Positions 1 through 7,198 of a stretch of DNA of 64,000 bases are shown one piece after another. Under the pieces are notes generated by a model. The model searched no databases. It saw only the letters and a program-made list of their open reading frames with translations, and was not told the origin of the DNA. Each line of letters begins with the position of its first letter. Position 1 is the first letter of the stretch. The position numbers and the translations under genes are program-made. Where the stretch lies: assembly GCF_003287455.1 (NCBI RefSeq), contig NZ_PRLC01000006.1:1-64000 (forward strand), in the 5' to 3' direction. The stretch is from Faecalibacterium hattorii. Its GTDB lineage: Bacteria; Bacillota; Clostridia; Oscillospirales; Ruminococcaceae.

Positions 1-270
1 GTGAGAGGCCTTGGCAGTCCGCAAAGTTTGCAGTTCAGCACTTTACGCCCTGCTGCCGCAAAGGAGCCGAAGGCGCTGCGCGGAGACTTCACGCCTTTGC
101 CAAGGGCTCCCCCTTTGGGAAAGACTCCCTCCGGCCGGAGGGAGATGTCGCATATGCGACAGAGGGAGGACAGCTGGCGCGAAGCGCCTGAGAGGGCGAG
201 CCCGGCAGAGGCGGCGCAGGGCGTAGGTTTAGATAGTGCATATGATGGGGCAGACTGCGCCCCGGTTTAG
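1..270. repeat. Interspersed GC-rich repeat, copy A, with nested palindromes
   Basis: The window opens inside a long intergenic repeat that recurs at 331-606, 4559-4800 and 4868-5100. It shares the blocks GAGAGGCCTTGGCAGTCCGC, CTTTACGCCCTGCTGCC and GGCGCGAAGCGCCTGAGAGG. Relative to copy B it carries about 50 extra bases at roughly 121-170. These hold two perfect palindromes, CTCCCTCCGGCCGGAGGGAG (125-144) and TGTCGCATATGCGACA (146-161). The open frames here are low-complexity translations of the repeat, not genes. Confidence 0.8.
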
Positions 271-330
271 CTGATGCTTACGATGGGATAGACTTCCGAA
301 AGGCTTGATCTAAACTTACGCGGTGCGTTC

Positions 331-606
331 TTGTCAGCGTGCTTGCCCTCTCCGTCATCGCTCCGCGATGCCACCTCTCCCAAAGTGAGAGGCCTTGGCA
401 GTCCGCCAAGTTTCCGGTTTTATACTTTACGCCCTGCTGCCACAAAAAGAGCCGTCAGGCGCTGCACTCAGACTTCACGCCTTTGCCAAGGGCTCCCACT
501 TTGGGGGAGCTGGCGCGAAGCGCCTGAGAGGGCGAGCCCGGCAGAGGCGGCGCAGGGCGTAGGTTTAGATAGTGCGAATGATGTGGCAGACTTCGCCCCG
601 GTTTAG
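331..606. repeat. Interspersed GC-rich repeat, copy B
   Basis: Second copy of the repeat, with the full series GCTTGCCCTCTCCGTCATCG, CTCCCAAAGTGAGAGGCCTT, TTTGCCAAGGGCTCCCACTT and GGCGCGAAGCGCCTGAGAGG. It lacks the palindromic insertion seen in copy A. It is bordered by a looser motif (TTTAGATAGTGC, GCAGACTTCG, ATCTAAACTTACGCGGTGCG) that also flanks the copies at 4.5-5.1 kb. Confidence 0.8.
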
Positions 607-655
607 CTGGCGCTTCCTATAGGACCCCTATTTTACATAAAATTTCAAAAAAGGC

Positions 656-684
656 TTGCAAATAGTCCGTAAAAGAGGTATAAT
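656..684 (+). promoter_or_regulatory. Sigma-70 type promoter of tRNA-Asn
   Basis: TTGCAA at 656-661 and TATAAT at 679-684, separated by exactly 17 bp, 45 bp upstream of the tRNA gene. Confidence 0.8.
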
Positions 685-729
685 CCTACTCGCAGCAGCT
701 TTCACCGCTGTAAAGCTCTGAATAAAGAT

Positions 730-806
730 GCCTCTTTAGCTCAGTCGGTTAGAGCACCTGACTGTTAATCAGGGTGTCGCCTGTTCGAGTCAGGCAAGAG
801 GCGCCA
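730..806 (+). tRNA. tRNA-Asn (anticodon GTT), CCA encoded
   Basis: The acceptor stem pairs GCCTCTT (730-736) with AAGAGGC (796-802), followed by discriminator G803 and an encoded CCA (804-806). The anticodon arm is CCTGA-CTGTTAA-TCAGG, giving anticodon GTT for asparagine. The T arm is GCCTG-TTCGAGT-CAGGC. It has its own promoter and terminator, so it is a single-gene transcription unit. Confidence 0.97.
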
Positions 807-813
807 GTAATTT

Positions 814-846
814 GGGCGGCGGGTTTTTGATCCGCCGCCCTTTTTT
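814..846 (+). terminator. Rho-independent terminator of tRNA-Asn
   Basis: GGGCGGCGG and CCGCCGCCC form a 9-bp GC stem around a short loop, followed by TTTTTT. Confidence 0.93.
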
Positions 847-923
847 ATCGGTGTGGGCTGTAACCATTCTGTTTCTTTTTTCACATTTTTTTCAAAATTA
901 ACGGTTTCTTAAAAAATGTCCTC

Positions 924-952
924 TTGAAGAAGCTGTCAGATTGTGGTATACT
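924..952 (+). promoter_or_regulatory. Promoter upstream of the MAM exporter
   Basis: TTGAAG (924-929), a 17-bp spacer and TATACT (947-952), with an extended TGG just before the -10. It lies about 330 bp upstream of the exporter start, so the transcript would have a long structured leader. A second weaker candidate, TTGTGT (1171-1176) - 17 bp - TAGAAT (1194-1199), sits closer to the gene. Confidence 0.7.
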
Positions 953-959
953 GCACCTA

Positions 960-1280
960 AGCTTTAGGAAGTTTTCCTGAAGCGATGAACCGATCAAAGG
1001 GTAGGCGCTCCCTTCTTTTTGATAGCAGCTTGGCCTCTGCTTTGCCTTGGTTCTCCGCAGGGCAGGGCAAAGCAGAGGGCTATGCGCTGCTTTTTGAGAG
1101 CGAAGAACCTTTCTCCTGCGTCAAAATCTGCTGAAGATGCTCTGCATTTGCGGTGCGCACAAAGTTTTGCTTGTGTATTTGACCGTATTGTGCTAGAATA
1201 TGGGAGGCAGTTTTGAATATTAGAAAGTTGAAGAGAGATCGTTTCCCATTGGTTGTCGGTCTCTTGTAAAGGAAACATCT
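960..1280 (+). promoter_or_regulatory. Long structured 5' leader of the exporter gene
   Basis: No credible gene is seen in these roughly 320 bases. A short stem, AAGGG with CCCTT (about 996-1016), is followed by CTTTTTG and could be a weak attenuator. A strong inverted repeat follows: CCTCTGCTTTGCC (1034-1046) pairs perfectly with GGCAAAGCAGAGG (1066-1078) around a 19-nt loop. The exporter ribosome site, AAAGGAAA, lies just before ATG 1281. Whether the stems act as attenuator, protein site or processing site is not known. Confidence 0.45.
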
Positions 1281-3674
1281 ATGCGTTATACCTATGTGCG
1301 GCAGCACGACACGACCGACTGTGCAGCTGCCAGTCTCGCAATGGTGTGCCTCCATTACAAAAAGGAAATCACCATCACCCGCTTACGCGACATGATGGGT
1401 ACCGACATGAAGGGCACGAACCTCGTGGGTCTGCAGAAAGCCGCCAATGAGATGGGCTTCAACACGGCAGCTGTCCGTGTGGACCGCGAGAACTTTTTAA
1501 GTGATTTTACGCTTCCCTGTATCGCACAGGTCATTACGGATCAGGGCATGACACACTTCGTGGTGGTCTTCAAAAAGACCACCATCAAGGACGACACCGC
1601 CCGCCACAAGCATGTGCAGCAGGAAGAGGAACGCAAGGCCGATAAGACCAAGAAGTATAAATGCAAGGACACCGTGATCATCGGCGACCCGGCAAAAGAC
1701 CTTGAGAAGATCAGCCTTGATGAGTTCTATAAGAACTTTACCGGCGTGTTGCTGCTGCTGAACCCGACTTCCGAGTTCAAGGGCGGCAAGGCGAAAAAGT
1801 CCACCAGTGTCAACGGCACCGCGAAGGACGATGGTAAGGGCAAGGAAGAGTTCAGCTACAAGGAAGGCAAGCACCGCATGTTGAAGCGGTACATCGACCT
1901 GTTGTGGCCGCAAAAGAAACTCTTTTTCTACGCTATCCTCAGTTCGGTGATCCTGACGGTGATCGGCATCGTCTCCACAGTGTTCAACAAGGCGCTGATG
2001 GACGAGGTGCTCCCGTACGGATTGAAGAACTTGCTCGTCTCCTTGATCATCGTGTTCAGCGTGGTCAACCTCACCAGCAACCTGCTCAGCACGGTTCGCG
2101 AGTGGATCTTGATCTTCCTGTCCATCAAGGTAGACATCCCGTTGATGATGGGCTACTTCGAGCATGTGTACAAACTGCCGATGAAGTTCTTCGCAACGCG
2201 GAAGACCGGCGAGATCACCACCCGCTACTCCGATGCAAGCACCATCAAGTCCGTTCTGACCAGCATGGCGATGAGTATCGTCATGGACGTGGTCATGGCG
2301 CTGGGTGTGGGCGTCGTGCTGTTCCGGATGAACTCCACGCTGTTCTCCCTCACCTTGTTCAGCACCGCGCTGAGCTTCCTGCTCGTCATCATCTTCAAGC
2401 AGCCGTACAAGCGGATCAATGAAGAAACGATGCAGCAGTCGGCGATCCTGAACAGCCAGATGATCGAGAGTCTGCGCGGCATTGAGACCATCAAGTGCAA
2501 TGCGTGCGAAGACCGCGAACTGGAAGCGCTGGAACGGGAGTACATCAAGAGCCTGAAGATCAGCCTCCGGTCCAGCAAGATCAGCACCGGGCAATCCCTG
2601 ATCTCCACCGTTATCACCACGGTGCTGGGCATGGTCACGACCTATGCCGGTATCATGCAGGTGCTGAACGGCGACCTGACGCTGGGCGGTTACATGGCGT
2701 TCAGCACGCTTTCGGGCTACTTTACTTCTCCGGTGAGCGACCTGATCGGGATGCAGATGTCGATTCAGGAAGCTGATATCTCTATGAAGCGTCTGACCGA
2801 GATCATGGACTACGAGTCCGAGCAGTCGGAAGACGAGGAGCACACCGAGATGGAGCAGATCGAGGGCGACATCGAGTTCAAGGATGTTACCTTCCGGTAT
2901 GGCAACCGCAACCCCGCACTGAACCACATCTCCTTCACGATCCCGCAGGGCAAGAAGGTGGCGCTGGTGGGCAGCAGCGGCAGCGGCAAGTCCACCATCA
3001 CCAAGCTCCTGCTCAAGTATTATGAGCCGGAGAGCGGCGAGATCGATGTGAATGGCATCAACCTCGACGAGTACACCAACGCATCGGTGCGCCGCGCGAT
3101 CTCTTACGTTCCGCAGAATGTCGAGCTGTTCAGCAAGACTCTGTTTGAGAATATCCGCATTTCCAACCCGAACGCCACCATGGAACAGGTGAAGGAAGCA
3201 GCGAAGAAGGCCGATGCACACGAGTTCATCCGCAAGCTGCCGCTGCAGTACAACACCTACTTGGAGGAAGCCGGCAACGGCCTGTCCGGCGGTGAGAAGC
3301 AGCGGATCGCTCTGGCACGAGCTTTCCTGAAGGACTCGAACCTCTATATTCTGGACGAATCGACCAGCAGTCTGGATTTTGGCACAGAGAACACCATCTT
3401 TGACATGATCTACAACCAACTGGCTGATAAGTCGATGCTCATTGTGGCCCACCGCCTGTCCACCATCCGCGATTGTGACCTGATCTTGGTCATGGATCAC
3501 GGCGAGATCGTGGAGCGCGGCACCCATGAGGAGCTGCTGGAGAAAAAGGGCAAGTATTACGAGCTTTGGAACCTCCAGCAGGGCATCTTCCGCCATAAGA
3601 AGGAAGCGCCCAAACCCGTGGCAGCGGCCGTTGTCGAGGAAGATGACGACGGTGAGGAGGCCATTACTTATTAA
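1281..3674 (+). CDS. Peptidase-containing ABC exporter (C39 peptidase - TMD - NBD), probable MAM exporter
   Basis: A 797-aa exporter of the bacteriocin/PCAT type. The N-terminal C39 peptidase (about 1-150) cleaves double-glycine leaders. Gln8 and Cys14 (QHDTTDCAAASL), His92 (THFVVV) and Asp136 (IIGDPA) fit its active site. Transmembrane helices span about 210-500. The nucleotide-binding domain has Walker A GSSGSGKST with Lys570, signature LSGGEKQ, Walker B LYILDE and an H-loop AHRLS, so it looks fully active. Unusual are a charged Lys/Glu-rich insertion (about 98-130) between catalytic His and Asp, and a second charged linker (about 165-205) before the first helix. The gene lies 107 bp upstream of a double-glycine precursor, its likely substrate. 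Confidence 0.95.
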   Translation: MRYTYVRQHDTTDCAAASLAMVCLHYKKEITITRLRDMMGTDMKGTNLVGLQKAANEMGFNTAAVRVDRENFLSDFTLPCIAQVITDQGMTHFVVVFKKTTIKDDTARHKHVQQEEERKADKTKKYKCKDTVIIGDPAKDLEKISLDEFYKNFTGVLLLLNPTSEFKGGKAKKSTSVNGTAKDDGKGKEEFSYKEGKHRMLKRYIDLLWPQKKLFFYAILSSVILTVIGIVSTVFNKALMDEVLPYGLKNLLVSLIIVFSVVNLTSNLLSTVREWILIFLSIKVDIPLMMGYFEHVYKLPMKFFATRKTGEITTRYSDASTIKSVLTSMAMSIVMDVVMALGVGVVLFRMNSTLFSLTLFSTALSFLLVIIFKQPYKRINEETMQQSAILNSQMIESLRGIETIKCNACEDRELEALEREYIKSLKISLRSSKISTGQSLISTVITTVLGMVTTYAGIMQVLNGDLTLGGYMAFSTLSGYFTSPVSDLIGMQMSIQEADISMKRLTEIMDYESEQSEDEEHTEMEQIEGDIEFKDVTFRYGNRNPALNHISFTIPQGKKVALVGSSGSGKSTITKLLLKYYEPESGEIDVNGINLDEYTNASVRRAISYVPQNVELFSKTLFENIRISNPNATMEQVKEAAKKADAHEFIRKLPLQYNTYLEEAGNGLSGGEKQRIALARAFLKDSNLYILDESTSSLDFGTENTIFDMIYNQLADKSMLIVAHRLSTIRDCDLILVMDHGEIVERGTHEELLEKKGKYYELWNLQQGIFRHKKEAPKPVAAAVVEEDDDGEEAITY

Positions 3675-3679
3675 GTTGC

Positions 3680-3699
3680 AATCGAGTGCGCACTCGATT
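3680..3699. promoter_or_regulatory. Perfect 20-bp palindrome between exporter and precursor genes
   Basis: AATCGAGTGCGCACTCGATT is perfectly self-complementary and starts 5 bp after the exporter stop codon. No T-run follows, so it is not a standard terminator. It could be a dimeric regulator site or an RNA structure that sets the precursor-to-exporter mRNA ratio. A second stem follows: GGCTTTT (about 3710) with AAAAGCC (ending about 3743). Confidence 0.5.
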
Positions 3700-3781
3700 A
3701 CATAAAAACGGCTTTTGGAAGGTTGCGCAGCCGGAAAAAAGCCTCAAATTCGATTCAATCATTTGAAGGGAGTAATTCATT

Positions 3782-4237
3782 ATGATGATGCCTGCAAACT
3801 ACTCTGTTATCGCAGAGAACGAGCTGTCCTATGTCGAGGGCGGCGCATCCTTTATCGACTGGGTTGGCGATCGCACTGCTACCGTTTGGACTGCTGCTAA
3901 CGTCAAGACCTTCAACACCAACGTTGTGACCATCGTTGGCAACGCTTTCGTTGACGACATGGTCCACAACACTCTGGGCTATGTCTTCGGCGGCAACGCT
4001 AACTGGAAGGGCATTGGCGATGCTTTCAAGGGCTTCTTCGTTGCTAAGAACAAGAACGTCGGCGACTCTATTGCTCACACTCTGGGCAATGTTGCTGCTG
4101 TTTACCTGCTGGGCAACACCACTGTTGCTAACAAGGCTGGCGACGTGAAGCTGAAGGCTGGTAGCCCCGCTTCCAAGACCTTCTCCTACCTCGGCGAGGA
4201 TGGCAATTGGAAAGAGATTTTCAAGGTCGTTGGCTAA
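3782..4237 (+). CDS. mam: MAM-like secreted protein precursor with double-glycine leader
   Basis: A 151-aa precursor. The leader is MMMPANYSVIAENELSYVEG plus a second Gly; the ELSYVEGG pattern is the classic signal cut by C39 exporters. Cleavage after Gly21 would leave a roughly 130-residue, hydrophobic, Ala/Asn/Gly/Val-rich protein of about 14 kDa without Cys. The start and the ASFIDWVGD / WTAANVKTFNTN segment match my memory of the Microbial Anti-inflammatory Molecule of F. prausnitzii, reported to dampen NF-kB signalling in gut cells. Ribosome site GAAGGGAG lies 9 bp before the first of three in-frame ATGs. The gene follows the C39 exporter and has its own terminator. Exporter-substrate pairing is inferred from order and leader type. 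Confidence 0.88.
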   Translation: MMMPANYSVIAENELSYVEGGASFIDWVGDRTATVWTAANVKTFNTNVVTIVGNAFVDDMVHNTLGYVFGGNANWKGIGDAFKGFFVAKNKNVGDSIAHTLGNVAAVYLLGNTTVANKAGDVKLKAGSPASKTFSYLGEDGNWKEIFKVVG

Positions 4238-4320
4238 TTTGGCTTAACAACTAAATAGAAAGAGTATTTCATTTGCACCGCCCTACTTGTTAGGCGGGGC
4301 TGATGACAATGCCTCGTAAT

Positions 4321-4363
4321 GGTGTGCCAGGAGGCGTGAGCCTTCTGGCACACCTTATTTTTA
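4321..4363 (+). terminator. Rho-independent terminator after mam
   Basis: GGTGTGCCAG pairs with CTGGCACACC across a 14-nt loop and is followed by TTATTTTTAT. A smaller stem, CCGCC with GGCGG, lies at about 4279-4297. Confidence 0.85.
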
Positions 4364-4484
4364 TAGCGTCACTTATTATGTGCCCCGCAACGCTCCGCGC
4401 CCGGTGAGGGCTTTGTCGTAAACCGGATGCAACGGCGGGGAGGGGCGGTAATAGGTGATCGTGTGTGGAAAAATAAAACCATTT

Positions 4485-4547
4485 GCTCTATCGCAAGTGC
4501 TATCTGTCCTATCGCAAGTGTAAGCTGCTCCATCGCAAGTGCAATCT
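4485..4547. repeat. Three tandem 21-bp units
   Basis: Three imperfect 21-bp units at 4485-4505, 4506-4526 and 4527-4547 share the core CATCGCAAGTG or CTATCGCAAGTG. No reading frame uses them sensibly. The 10-mer TATCGCAAGT also begins the 96-bp repeats at 57037 and 62712. Confidence 0.75.
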
Positions 4548-4558
4548 AAACGGACGCG

Positions 4559-4800
4559 GTGCGCCGCCGTGAGCGGGCTTGCCCTCTCCGTCATCGCTTG
4601 CGCGATGCCACCTCTCCCAAAGTGAGAGGCCTTGGCAGTCCGCCAAGTTTGCAGTTCGGTACTTTACGCCCTGCTGCCGCAAAGGAGCCGTCAGGCGCTA
4701 CGCGGAAACTTTCCGCCTTTGCCAAGGGCTCTCCCTTTGGGAGAGCTGGCGCGAAGCGCCTGAGAGGGCAAGGACGCTGACGGGGAGACGACTGGTTGGT
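4559..4800. repeat. Interspersed GC-rich repeat, copy C
   Basis: Same order of blocks as copy B, including GCTTGCCCTCTCCGTCATCG, GAGAGGCCTTGGCAGTCCGC, CTTTACGCCCTGCTGCCGC and GGCGCGAAGCGCCTGAGAGG. Open frames over this repeat are judged spurious. Confidence 0.8.
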
Positions 4801-4867
4801 TTAGATGACGCTTACGATGGGGCAGACTTCCGAAAGCCTCAATCTAAACTGACGCGGTACGTTCTTG

Positions 4868-5100
4868 TGAGCGGGCTTGCCCTCTCCGTCATCGCTTCGC
4901 GATGCCACCTCTCCCAAAGTGAGAGGCCTTGGCAGTCCGCCGAGTTTTCGGTTTAATACTTTACGCCCTGCTGCCGCAAGGGGAGCCGTCAGGCGCTGCG
5001 CTCAGACTTCACGCCTTTGCCAAGGGCTCCCACTTTGGGGGAGCTGGCGCGAAGCGCCTGAGAGGGCGAGGACGCTGGCGGGGAGACTTCGCCTCAGTTT
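4868..5100. repeat. Interspersed GC-rich repeat, copy D
   Basis: Fourth copy, separated from copy C by the same linker (TTACGATGGGGCAGACTTCC, ATCTAAACTGACGCGGTACG) that separates copies A and B. The A-B and C-D pairs therefore look like two instances of one larger composite unit. Confidence 0.8.
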
Positions 5101-5171
5101 AGCAGATGCGTATGATAGGGCAGACCCAAGAAACGGCAGAAAGGGGCATTTTTGTGAAGGAAACCACGGTT

Positions 5172-5519
5172 GTGAAAAACAACAAAATGCTTCCGGTTGC
5201 CCGAAGATTGCGCCGTGAAATGACCTTATCAGAGCAACACCTTTGGTTTCGCTTTCTGCGCTCCTACCCAGTAAAAATCTACAAACAGCGGATCATTGAA
5301 TCTTTTGTGGTAGATTTTTACTGTGCGGAAGCACGATTGGTTATTGAATTGGACGGCTTACAGCATTATACTGAACAGGGGAAGGCTTACGACGAAGAGC
5401 GGAGCCAGATCCTGCGCGAGTATGGCTTGAAGGTATTGCGCTTTTCCAACCGCGAGGTGGAACAGCAGTTCGATGTGGTGTGCGAGAAAATCCATCAAGA
5501 GATTCAAGCGAGGGTGTAG
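5172..5519 (+). CDS. DUF559 domain protein (endonuclease-like fold)
   Basis: About 115 aa from GTG 5172, chosen because AAGGAAA lies 8 bp upstream; an in-frame ATG at 5106 lies in repeat DNA and lacks a ribosome site. Core residues LPVARRLRREMTLSEQHLW, the FVVDFYC strand, VIELDG and the end LRFSNREV are typical of the DUF559 family, which is related to Vsr-like/PD-(D/E)xK nucleases. The D of VVDFY and the E/D of VIELDG match the usual acidic residues. Members of this family are often found stranded between repeats. Whether this one cuts DNA is not known. Confidence 0.82.
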   Translation: MKNNKMLPVARRLRREMTLSEQHLWFRFLRSYPVKIYKQRIIESFVVDFYCAEARLVIELDGLQHYTEQGKAYDEERSQILREYGLKVLRFSNREVEQQFDVVCEKIHQEIQARV

Positions 5520-5591
5520 GATAACAATTTCCCCTTTCCCACAGACGATCACCCATTACCATAAAATCTAATGAAACAGGTGGACAAAACG

Positions 5592-6047
5592 ATGAGAGAA
5601 ATTCAAGTTGCAGAACACAAGACCCTGAAGCTGACCAACGTGTTGGCGCGGAAGGTGGACGGCAGCGAGCTGGGCAACCTGCCCGTGGTGCTGACCCAGA
5701 TGCAGAACTTTATCCGCAGCCACAACGCCATGCCCGTTGGCCCCATCATCCAGTGCGTTAAAATGCGCACCGGCCCCAACCCCACGGCGGACATCTACTT
5801 TATGCAGCAGGTCAACCAGTTGATCACCCGGCTGGACCCCGGCTACGAGATGGACGCGGTGCTGCGTGTGCGCAACTGCCTCTACGCCCACTATGTCGGC
5901 CCCATGGATCACAGCAGCCTCGCCAGCCAGAAGCTCGACATCTATGCCTTTGAGAACGAGATCGAGCGCACCGGCGATGTGTACAGCATCTATGTCAATC
6001 AGGACGAAGACGAAGGCGTGCTTGACGTCTTTATGGAGACCAAATAA
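5592..6047 (+). CDS. Conserved small protein in the MAM export cluster
   Basis: 151 aa from ATG 5592, preferred over ATG 5571 because CAGGTGG lies about 8 bp upstream. It is soluble, with no signal peptide or membrane segment. The pattern (a start like REIQVAEHKTL, then MPVGPIIQCVKM and a final VYSIYVNQ) resembles the effector-binding (GyrI-like) fold, but I cannot place it firmly. It is separated by only 2 bp from the HlyD-like adaptor gene, so the two are almost certainly co-translated. A role in the export unit, as cytoplasmic chaperone, sensor or immunity factor, is inference from position only. Confidence 0.7.
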   Translation: MREIQVAEHKTLKLTNVLARKVDGSELGNLPVVLTQMQNFIRSHNAMPVGPIIQCVKMRTGPNPTADIYFMQQVNQLITRLDPGYEMDAVLRVRNCLYAHYVGPMDHSSLASQKLDIYAFENEIERTGDVYSIYVNQDEDEGVLDVFMETK

Positions 6048-6049
6048 TT

Positions 6050-7159
6050 ATGACGACCATTCAGAATCTTTCCGATCTGCAGGATCGCCGCATCATGATG
6101 GAGAAAAAGCTGCCGCCCTTCGGCTATGCGATGATCCTCCTCGTGGCATTCCTGCTGGTGTTCCTGACCATCTGGAGCACCAAGAATTACCGCACCTACG
6201 TCAGCCAGTCGGTCGGCACCGTGCAGGCAAGCAATAAAACCTACATCATGTCCAGCTACTCCGGCACCCTGACCGAGCTGAACGTCTCTGAGGGTAGCTA
6301 CGTCAACGAGGGCGACCTCATTGCCCACATCAAGAGCACGGACATCGATATGCAGACCGACGGCTACAAGAGCCAGCTGGAGATCTACGAAAAGCAGAAG
6401 TCCCAGTACGAGAAGCTGCTCAAGTCCATTCAGGACGACAAGAACTACTTCAGCGAGACGGATATCGACGATCAGCCGTACTATTATCAGTACGAGAACT
6501 ACAAGAGCCAAGTACAGCAGAAGGCCTTTGACGCTTCGCCCTATCAGGCCGCGGGCTACTCCGAGGAGCAGATCAAGGCCCTGATGGAGCAGAACCAGAG
6601 CGAGATCGAGTCACTGTACTACTCCACTTTGCAGTCGGTGACCGCGAACCTGACCAGCGTTCAGGCCAACATCGACAACCTGCAGACCCAACTGGACGCA
6701 CTGGAAAGCGGCGCGAACGATTACTATATCTATGCCCCCACCTCCGGCGTCATCCACATGGACACCCCCTACAAGGAGGGCATGGTGCTGAGCGCCGGTT
6801 CCGCGCTGGCCACCGTCGCCAGCGAGAACAGCGACCTTGAGGTGGTGGCGGCCCTGACCGTCAGCGACCGGCCCCTCGTCAACGTGGGCGACCCATGCAA
6901 GATCGCCATCACCGGCCTGTCCGAGTATTCCTACGGCAACCTGACCGGCACCGTCACTTCCATCGACAGCGATGTGACCTCCAGCACGTCCGGCTCCTAC
7001 TACAAGATGACCATCAAGCCCAACAGCACCTATGTGGTGAGCAACGGCGGCGACAAGGTCGATCTGGCCAACGGCATGAGCGTGACCGCCCGTGTCGAGT
7101 ACGACGAGCTGACTTACTTCGACTACGTGATGGAGGCTCTGGGCGTTTTGTTCCGTTAA
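6050..7159 (+). CDS. HlyD-family adaptor (membrane fusion protein) of the exporter
   Basis: 369 aa. One N-terminal membrane helix (about 24-43, after a short cytoplasmic arm) is followed by a lipoyl-like half (VGTVQASNKTYIMSSYSGTL, VSEGSYVNEGDLIAHI). A coiled coil follows (about 100-220, with QTDGYKSQLEIYEKQKSQYE and later SVQANIDNLQTQLDALES). The second lipoyl half (YYIYAPTSGVIHMD) leads into a beta-barrel region. This is the accessory protein that partners C39 ABC exporters in Gram-positive bacteria and crosses the cell envelope. It is the only such adaptor in the window and lies 2.4 kb downstream of the exporter, so joint function is likely though not proved. Confidence 0.88.
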   Translation: MTTIQNLSDLQDRRIMMEKKLPPFGYAMILLVAFLLVFLTIWSTKNYRTYVSQSVGTVQASNKTYIMSSYSGTLTELNVSEGSYVNEGDLIAHIKSTDIDMQTDGYKSQLEIYEKQKSQYEKLLKSIQDDKNYFSETDIDDQPYYYQYENYKSQVQQKAFDASPYQAAGYSEEQIKALMEQNQSEIESLYYSTLQSVTANLTSVQANIDNLQTQLDALESGANDYYIYAPTSGVIHMDTPYKEGMVLSAGSALATVASENSDLEVVAALTVSDRPLVNVGDPCKIAITGLSEYSYGNLTGTVTSIDSDVTSSTSGSYYKMTIKPNSTYVVSNGGDKVDLANGMSVTARVEYDELTYFDYVMEALGVLFR

Positions 7160-7198
7160 ACAGCGTCCGTAAACCAACGCCCAAAGAGGTACGATAGA

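Noticed and set aside
1-606. Short open frames inside the repeats at 1-606 and 4376-5100
   Set aside because: The same translated strings recur with each repeat copy. No ribosome sites. The DNA, not the protein, is conserved.
1497-3596. A 699-codon minus-strand open frame
   Set aside because: Antisense to the ABC exporter. His/Gln/Asp/Leu-rich composition typical of a shadow frame, no start signals.
4485-4547. Possible CRISPR array
   Set aside because: Only three directly adjacent 21-bp units without spacers, and no cas genes in the window.
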